64,000 nt of DNA from Climacteris rufus (Eukaryota; Chordata; Aves; Passeriformes; Climacteridae), in assembly GCA_013398175.1 (NCBI GenBank), contig VZRZ01008717.1, positions 172,989 to 236,988 on the forward strand, written 5' to 3'. The position numbers and the translations under genes were made by a program. The notes under the pieces are model-generated. The model saw only the letters and a program-made list of their open reading frames with translations. It was not told the origin of the DNA and did no database searches. Positions 57,381-64,000 of the stretch are shown piece after piece; the first letter of the stretch is position 1; each line of letters opens with the position of its first letter.

Positions 57381-60300
57381 GGAACAGCATCCATAAGGAT
57401 CCAATAGCTCAGATAATTTTGGAGTCTCTAATGACAATAAACTCATTTCCCACACACACACTTTCACAACTCTTTTTTTTTTTTTTTTTTGGTACAAACT
57501 TAGAAACTAATGCTTCAGAAGGAATTTAAGATGCTTTTAATGCAGTTCATTATACTGTAATAAAAAATAAAGGAGGAAAGAAGAAAAAGAATGGCTTAGG
57601 CAACTCAGGTAGAGGCACTTATACGCTGTGCAAAGTAAGGAAATAAAAATATTACAGACTTTTTACAGCAATTATTCCCCAAAGAAAGTGTTTTAATTGA
57701 AATGTTGATATTTTGGGCTTGTTTTAAACAGGAGGAGCATCATCACACACAAGACAGCCTTCCAAACTAATCATCAAAGCTTTCTAATCCTTCCTCATGA
57801 TGGAATGGTGGAGAAAGTCAAACCACAAGGGATGACACTGTGGCTGAAAAGAGCAGCAAAGGATGCTGAAGGAGCTCCTGCCTTGAGCTTTTCTACCCTT
57901 AGAAAAACCACCCAATTACCCTTTCCTCCTCTTTGATGAGCACAATCAACTTCAACACCTTCAAAAGCCAACAGCAGAAGCTCCAACTCATAAGGAAAAA
58001 TAATGATTAAGAGCCTGTAAGTGAAAGTACAGTACCTGGCACCAGCTTTAAAAGACAGGGTAAATAAGTAAGACCTTTAAATTTTAAGATGTTGCTCAGC
58101 AACACCTTGTCATGCTACATCACAAAACACTTCTTCCTTGTTATTTCTCTGGCCAAAGGTCAAAATTCCTCTTCCCAAGAGACAAGCCTTCATATAAAAA
58201 GAGTGGTGAAACTCTTATATCCAACTAACTTAGGAATAATCCTCATCTCAGTCCTGGAGACTTTCCTTCATATAATTTATTGCAATTTAAGGTGAGGGGG
58301 GGAAAAAATGAGAAAATTTGTCTCAAGTGATCTGACATGGAGCAATCCTGCTCCAAATGAAAACAGAATTGTTTGTCCAGCATACAGAGTCCAGCACTGA
58401 AATCTCAGGATGCTCATAGATCCTAAGATAGGAGTTTCTATCACCTTCATGAAGCTTGGGGACAAGCATTTTTAAACTGCCTGTACAAGCATAAAATCAG
58501 TGGTCATTTAAATTTTTCAGAACAAGCTAATCCATGACACGTCCCACCCTGACAAGTCGGGATTCAAGTCCTTAAGCGTAGAAACCTTGTCGTCCAATTT
58601 TCCAGAAATATCATTATGCCCATCTCTCAGGGCACCCAAGGCAGGCCTAGAAGCATGAAAACCAATATTGAAATGATCAAAAACACACATGCAACTTCTT
58701 GCCAGCCCATCTTCCCCCCATCTCATCCTCCCACCAGTTCTATCCCCCAGCTCGATCTGTTTTCTCCTCCAATTCTGTGTTTTCCCGTGGTTTCTCCACA
58801 GCAGGGCCTCTCCTTCGTATCCCTCTTGCATTCTCTACACAGGAATGTAAGAGGGACATGATCCTGGGTTGGCATCCACAGGAACAACCCCATTATAGGG
58901 AGGAATTAATCATAACTCTGCCCACCTGCAGGTTTTTTGGGTTTTTTTTTAAGCCATTGTGTATGTAACTCACATGATGTCAGAACATGAATGTCACACT
59001 AAGGCTCTGGAAAGTAAGGGGCGGGTTTTCCTCGTTTCTATGGTTATGAGCAATTTTAATGACCAACCTAAATAAAAAGGCTGGAAGAGAGAGAAAGTAG
59101 GAAGGAGTGAGGTGGGCGTTTAATTTTGATTGACAAGACAGAGCAGAACTAGTTAAGATCTGTCAAATGCCTGCTGAGGATCACAAATCCTCAGCACATT
59201 CTACGGCAGACAGAATTAGTCTAAATGCACAGCTTTACAAAAATATTTCTTATCTGCTGAGATCAGAGTTCAGCATTTCAGTTTCCCCACACAAGGCAGC
59301 TGATGTCATAACTACCAAAGGAATTAAGGTAGGGCCAGAATAAATACATATATATTTTTATTATTTGTATTTTATTTTTAAGTATTAACATCTACAATGT
59401 CTTAATATGTCTTAATTTTTGTCGCTGGCCTATATATACATAAATATTTATATAAATTTACAGCATTCTCAAGATTGTTGACTACCAAAACAACAATTTT
59501 AAAGATTACCAAAGGCACCACTTTGAAATCACATCTGCATTATATTAAATGCTGTATAAATACAGAGAAACGATATAATTCTTGCATTAAAGACCTTAAA
59601 ATAGGAGACTGAATGCAGAAAGAGTTGAACATAGATTTGATGGGAAATATCAGGAAACACAGACACAATCTGGAAAGACAGAAACACCGGTGTGACAGTC
59701 AGCTGTGATGTTCCCTGAAGATACACCACCAAAAAAAAACAAGGTTTGGCAAAATTAAGAACATTCCCACAAATGAAATTATCAAAAAGGAAGCAAAATG
59801 GAGAGATGGAGAGTTGGAGCATTTCAAAGTCAGGAACAGAATTTCATGACCTTGGAGGGAAGAACCAGCAAGGCACAAGGCAGCATGAGAAGACTAAACC
59901 AGCATCTCGTGTTTAAGGCCAGGGAGATGCAGAATGCACCAAAGGACAGACACAAAGAAGATCCAAGATGTGCCTCAGCCAAACTAGAAAGATTCTTGTA
60001 CTTACTTGGCTCTGTTGGGATGCAAGCAGGACACAGCGATCTTCACAGGGCTACACACCCCTGAGCTCTGCTATTTTACTGACTTTTAAGGAGAAAAGAA
60101 CTCAGCAAGAGAGCACAGGGTTACAAAAGAAGGAAGTCAACAGCTCCTGAGATGCCTGCCAACAGGATCTGCACTTAAAGCGTGCAGTTTTGGCAGAGAA
60201 CATTCTCAGAATTTGATATTTAAGACTCATGATGTTGGAATGTATAATTAAAGTAGAATGATACAAGTGAACTAAAATCTGATCAACACAACCTTGTATC

Positions 60301-60553
60301 AAAGTCAGAATGGGTTCCCACAAAGTCTCAGCCACCTGATTCTTCCATACTACATTCAAAGACAGAAAAATCAGCTACCAACTACTTTTATTTCCCCTCA
60401 AAATCATGCCTCTCCAGCCTCTAAAAGGTATAGATCTGTAACAATCTTCAAGAGCTAAAAAAACCCCAACCAAACCCTAAAACTCACAGGAAGTAGTCTC
60501 ATTTACTGGCAGTTTCCAATTCTAGTGCAACATATTTATTGTGATATAAACTC
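57381..60553. other. Single-copy stretch, AT-rich centre
   Basis: No gene recognised. T18 tract at 57473-57490. The block 58970-59330 (TTCTATGGTTATGAGC, TTTAATTTTGATTGACAAG) has conserved-element texture. 59340-59470 is extremely AT-rich. Confidence 0.5.
57473..57490. repeat. Poly-T tract, 18 bases
   Basis: Uninterrupted T run preceded by (CA)5 at about 57451. Confidence 0.93.
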
Positions 60554-60595
60554 TTCCTTCACCCATCAGTGCCCAGGCACTGATGGGTGAAGGAA
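60554..60595. repeat. Perfect palindrome, 20-bp arms with 2-bp spacer
   Basis: TTCCTTCACCCATCAGTGCC (60554-60573) is followed by CA and then its exact reverse complement (60576-60595). No mismatch. Not part of CR1; the nearest CR1 starts 158 bp downstream. Confidence 0.97.
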
Positions 60596-60752
60596 ACAAA
60601 GAATTATGAAAAAACCTACAAATTTGTACCTGCTCTTCAAGAATTGGAGTAAATGAAAGAATTCAAATCCTTCACTGAGAAAAGCCCAAAGGAGAGGAAG
60701 GACTTGGGGATATGGATGGATGAGAAACTTGAGATGACACTATATCTGGTAA

Positions 60753-60906
60753 TGTGGCCGCGCCATCCCTGGAAGCGTTCAAGGCCAGGTTGGATAGGAC
60801 TTGGAGCAACCTGGACTACTGGAAGGTGCCCCTGCCCATGGCAGGGGGTTGGAACAGGATGATCTTTAAGGTCCCTTCCAGCCCAGACCATTCTAATATT
60901 CTGTGA
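60753..60906 (+). mobile_element. CR1 LINE 3' fragment (about 155 bp)
   Basis: GTGGCCGCGCCATCCCTGGAAGCG to CCCTTCCAGCCCAGACCATTCTAATATTCTGTG. An antisense frame starts in the terminal block and runs 60891-60637. Confidence 0.94.
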
Positions 60907-62478
60907 ATTTACTGCTGTTTCCTTCCCAGTAGTGCCACCATGAACTCAGTAACCAAGAAAACAAAACAACAAAACCAACTAATTCATATTTGATCTCATT
61001 TCTTACTGCAAGGTTTCCAATAGCCAAGCTATCCATCACCAAGTTGAAAATCAGAGCAGCATGAAATCAGCTAGCTCAAAGTCTTTTATTATCAAATAAT
61101 GCCTTGAAACCCCCAAAACCAACTCTGCTGCCATGAGCCACCTCTTCCTTGGACAGTACCCAGGAACTATTTGCAAATGAAATCCAACTGAATTTATTGC
61201 TCCTGCAAGCCTGGAAATTTCAGTTACAGAGGTGACGTGACATTTTGTTTCGCCAATGCTAATCTAATACCTTTTTAAAGGTGCATACGTTTCACCCTGT
61301 TGGCTTCCAACACTGAATTACCAGCTCTGCTAAGCTTCAGAATAAATGAGAGGAGCGTGTCCTCCAGGCGAAATCCCTTTGCTGTAATCTTTATTCAAAA
61401 CACACTGCTCTGGAGCCTTGCATGCATTGCCAAAAATCGCCTTGAGGTTTGCTCTTAAGATGGCAATTTGCATATCAACATCTTGCTGCAGAGCTTACCC
61501 AATGTCCCCGCTATTATTTTAATACTCAGCTGTGGGCGGCCCCCTGAGCGGCTCACAGAAGTGCAGGCTAAAAATATTCCTGCCTTCCCCACCGGCTCCA
61601 CACATGACCACAGGGATGCAAAACCGGGAGCGATGGCATCCACCCGCTTCTCCAGGAGGATGTGCAGGCTCCAAGGTGCTCAAAAACATGGCAAGAAGCA
61701 GAGAAGCAGCTCTGCATTGATGGAGGGAGAATGCACAGGCACTGAAGGAGGAAGAGCACAGAAAGAGGCAGTTTTACAAGGAAAGCAGAAGAAGTTTATC
61801 CACGGGCAAGACATCCTTGGGAAAACACATTAAGAAGTAATAAAGCAGGTGAGGGAGGCATCGCCTGGGATGTGAATTTAAGATGATGCTGAACAGAGGA
61901 AGGGGAAGAAACCTCAAGCAGAGAACAGAAACGACGCCGAGCAGATGCAAGCACAGCCTGATTGATGCCCCAGAAGGGAGATCCCGATCCCACTGGCAGC
62001 ACCATGTTGATGACAGCGCATGAAAAAACACGGATTGCAGGTTTCCTCCGTGCCCTCCTCCCCCTTGCCCAGTAAACCCCAGTCTCAGAGGTTGTAATTA
62101 TTTTTGTCAAGGTGTAAACAGGTCTGGGAAATGAAATGGAAAACTGGAGCTATTTATGAGATGGCACTCAGGGAGTCAGCATTGGAGACTGGCTACCAAA
62201 TCAGCAAGTGCAAGGTCACCCTGGTCTGCACAGAAGAACTTTGTAAAGTGGTTTGCAGCCAGCCAGGCAAAATAACCAGGCTCAGCCTGCCCAGGATGGC
62301 AAGTTAATAGAAGCAGAGGGTGGAGAACCACCAGCAGACATTGCTGCGGTCAACTACGAGGCTGGTAGGCTTTGAGATGATGCCCATCAAGATGACATCC
62401 ACTCGTGACAACTACCTGCCTCTCTGGAGTGTGGGAGAGGACCAAGGAGGACAGCAGGTCCATAAGTCTCCCTCCACC
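60907..62478. other. Single-copy stretch with CpG-retaining block
   Basis: No gene recognised. 61240-61560 keeps six or more CpGs (GCATACG, GAGCGTG, GGCGAAATCC, ATCGCC, GGGCGG) in otherwise CpG-poor DNA. 62085-62135 has GTAATTATTTTTGTCAAGG. Frames up to 121 aa lie here without domains. Confidence 0.45.
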
Positions 62479-62647
62479 AAAGCTGTGGTAGAGGCTGCCA
62501 AGGGGCTCCCCTCCCTGGAAGTGTCCAGGGCCAGGTTGGATGGACCTTGGAGCAACCTGGTTTAGTGGAAGGTGACCACGCCCATGGCAGGGGGATTGAA
62601 ACAACGTGATCTTGAGGGCCCCTTCCAACCCAATCATTCTATGATCT
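62479..62647 (+). mobile_element. CR1 LINE 3' fragment (about 170 bp)
   Basis: AAAGCTGTGGTAGAGGCTGCC to CCCCTTCCAACCCAATCATTCTATGATC. Residual ORF2 text GLPSLEVSRARLDGPWSNLV ends the plus frame at 62565. Confidence 0.93.
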
Positions 62648-63400
62648 GCATGTAAATGACCAGTGGAGACCACTCATCCCCTTACCCTGAAGGCCACCAC
62701 TTGCTTCCAAGGAATTGGATTATTGACCCAACACAGGAAGAACCACAGATTTTGAAAAGCCATTTCGTTTCTGCTGGTGGAGAAAAGTAGCAAAAGCCAA
62801 ACCCCGTGAACAGGAGGATCTCGCACCCTGATGGGGCTGAAGGAGCCAGCAGCATCTCAAGTCCATGAAGCAATGACTGAGGAAATCAAAACAGTTCTTT
62901 CTGGTCTCACCAGGAGCCAAAGGAAAAGAGATGGTCAAGCCAGGAAGTGCAGGGAGGCAGGCAGTGACTGCCCTGGGAACAGAACAACCTCCAGACTATT
63001 TCCTGCACACATTCTTTATAGCCTGAGCTCAGATGCCTCACAAACAGAATTAGGATGCACAAACCTGTTTTTAAGTATGAGGTTATACTTAAATCCTAAT
63101 TAATTTCAGAAAGGATGGCAAGCACTGTGCAGTAGGAAAGGAACTGGCCAAAGAGAGAAGAGCAAGCCTGAAGATCCGAGAAACGTTGAGACATCTCTGT
63201 ATATGAAAGGAAATAAAGGCATATCTGAATAATGTGCAAACAAATAGAAAAAGAAAAAAGAAAATTTAAAAAAAATATGACCTTGGTTTCCATGTACAGG
63301 GAAGAGGATTAAGCTGCCAGTTCCCATGAGGGGGAAAAAAACCCCAACTCACCAGAATGCAAATCTCATTACTGCCCTACATTTGGGACAAAGGAGACAA
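62648..63400. other. Single-copy non-coding stretch
   Basis: No gene or repeat recognised; frames up to 107 aa lacking domains. Confidence 0.55.
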
Positions 63401-63556
63401 AACCAGAGAAGTTGTGGATGCCCCACCCCTGGAAGTGTTCAAGGCCAGGCTGGATGGTGCACTGAGCAACCTGGTCTAGTGGAAGGCGCCCATGCCCATG
63501 GAAGGGGTTGGAAACTAGGTCCCTTCCAACCCAAACCATTCTGGGATTTTATGAAA
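63401..63556 (+). mobile_element. CR1 LINE 3' fragment with a deletion in the UTR
   Basis: CCAGAGAAGTTGTGGATGCCCC to CCCTTCCAACCCAAACCATTCTGGGATT. The GATGATCTTTAAGG segment between AACTAG and GTCCC is deleted. Confidence 0.93.
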
Positions 63557-64000
63557 CCCATCTGCTTCAGGCTCTATAAATCATCATCAGGAAAATATCT
63601 GTAGTGAGACTCTCAGTTTGCTTTTTTCAAATTCAAAGGTGTCCTGTTTTACCCGAATCTTGCAGTCCTGTTTTCACCACTGGCTAAGACGCCTCTCCAA
63701 GGGGCTGGTTTGGGCTCTTGGCTAGGACAGAAACCATTATACTTTTGAAAAACAAGCCATAGCTATGAAAGCTCTCCATGGTGCATGATCAACACTTAAG
63801 AGGGCTTTGGAAAGCACACAGCTCTCTAAAATAGAAGTGTCAAAAAGCTTTGGACAGCACTTCTGGGGCTTCCACACCCACATTTTGCCACCTACCTCCA
63901 TCTTTGAGAACTTGCTGTTAATGGCAGCTGAAGGTCCTTGACACTGAGAAACCAAACTGCCAACATAAAGTAGCCTCAACACAATTTAAGCAACATTATT
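63557..64000. other. Single-copy end of window
   Basis: Nothing recognised; an 81-aa minus frame (63982-63737) has no domain. Confidence 0.55.

Noticed and set aside
1..64000. CRISPR arrays, operons, prophage or bacterial defence systems
   Set aside because: No regularly spaced direct repeats and no prokaryotic gene density or ribosome-binding patterns; the sequence is vertebrate nuclear DNA.
1..64000. tRNA, rRNA, snRNA or SINE copies
   Set aside because: I looked for A and B box pairs, cloverleaf-like stretches and SINE tails and recognised none. A covariance-model search was not possible here.

Overview
The window looks like non-coding DNA from a bird nuclear genome, intergenic or deep intronic. 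The main evidence is the repeat content. I recognise about 38 short pieces of the LINE family CR1 (chicken repeat 1) across the 64 kb. Most are truncated at the 5' end and end in the CR1 signature: a GGTCCCTTCCAACCCAAACC-like block followed by ATTCTRTG octamers. No SINEs, processed pseudogenes or tRNA/rRNA genes were recognised. Base composition is AT-leaning with poly-A/poly-T tracts and few CpGs, as in ordinary amniote non-coding DNA. CR1 also occurs in crocodilians and turtles, so 'bird' is an inference from density and copy style.

No host protein-coding gene or exon could be supported. The longest open frames (233 aa at 29317-30018 +, 218 aa at 23558-24214 -, 194 aa at 16430-17014 -) show no domain, no family resemblance and no codon structure I can defend. 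The only real protein similarity is to decayed CR1 ORF2: the C-terminal tail of the reverse transcriptase polyprotein in many copies, the linker between endonuclease and reverse transcriptase at about 38705-39166 (+), and the start of the endonuclease domain at about 53990-54360 (-).

Layout: 1-9 kb holds five CR1 pieces, one probable solo retroviral LTR (about 2165-2690) and a perfect 65-bp tandem duplication. 9-16 kb is poor in repeats, with a 36-bp duplication, one very degenerate CR1 and one CR1 with a tiny inverted 5' end. 16-24.5 kb is CR1-rich, with a polypurine tract duplicated at 105 bp and a striking hairpin at about 21.56-21.68 kb. 24.5-33 kb is mostly single-copy with two CR1 copies. 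33-50 kb is the densest CR1 zone, including close pairs at 33.3-34.3, 45.1-46.4 and 48.0-48.6 kb. 50-64 kb is sparser and includes a CR1 endonuclease fragment, a near-perfect palindrome at 60554-60595 and three short CR1 ends.

There is no operon, defence system or gene cassette here. The points most worth checking are the two long inverted repeats, several CpG-retaining single-copy blocks that could be conserved regulatory elements, the unusual CR1 junctions, and a conserved antisense open frame that CR1 copies carry and that can mislead gene prediction. All repeat calls come from reading the sequence against remembered family features, so boundaries are good to about 10-20 bases at the 3' ends and less at the 5' ends.
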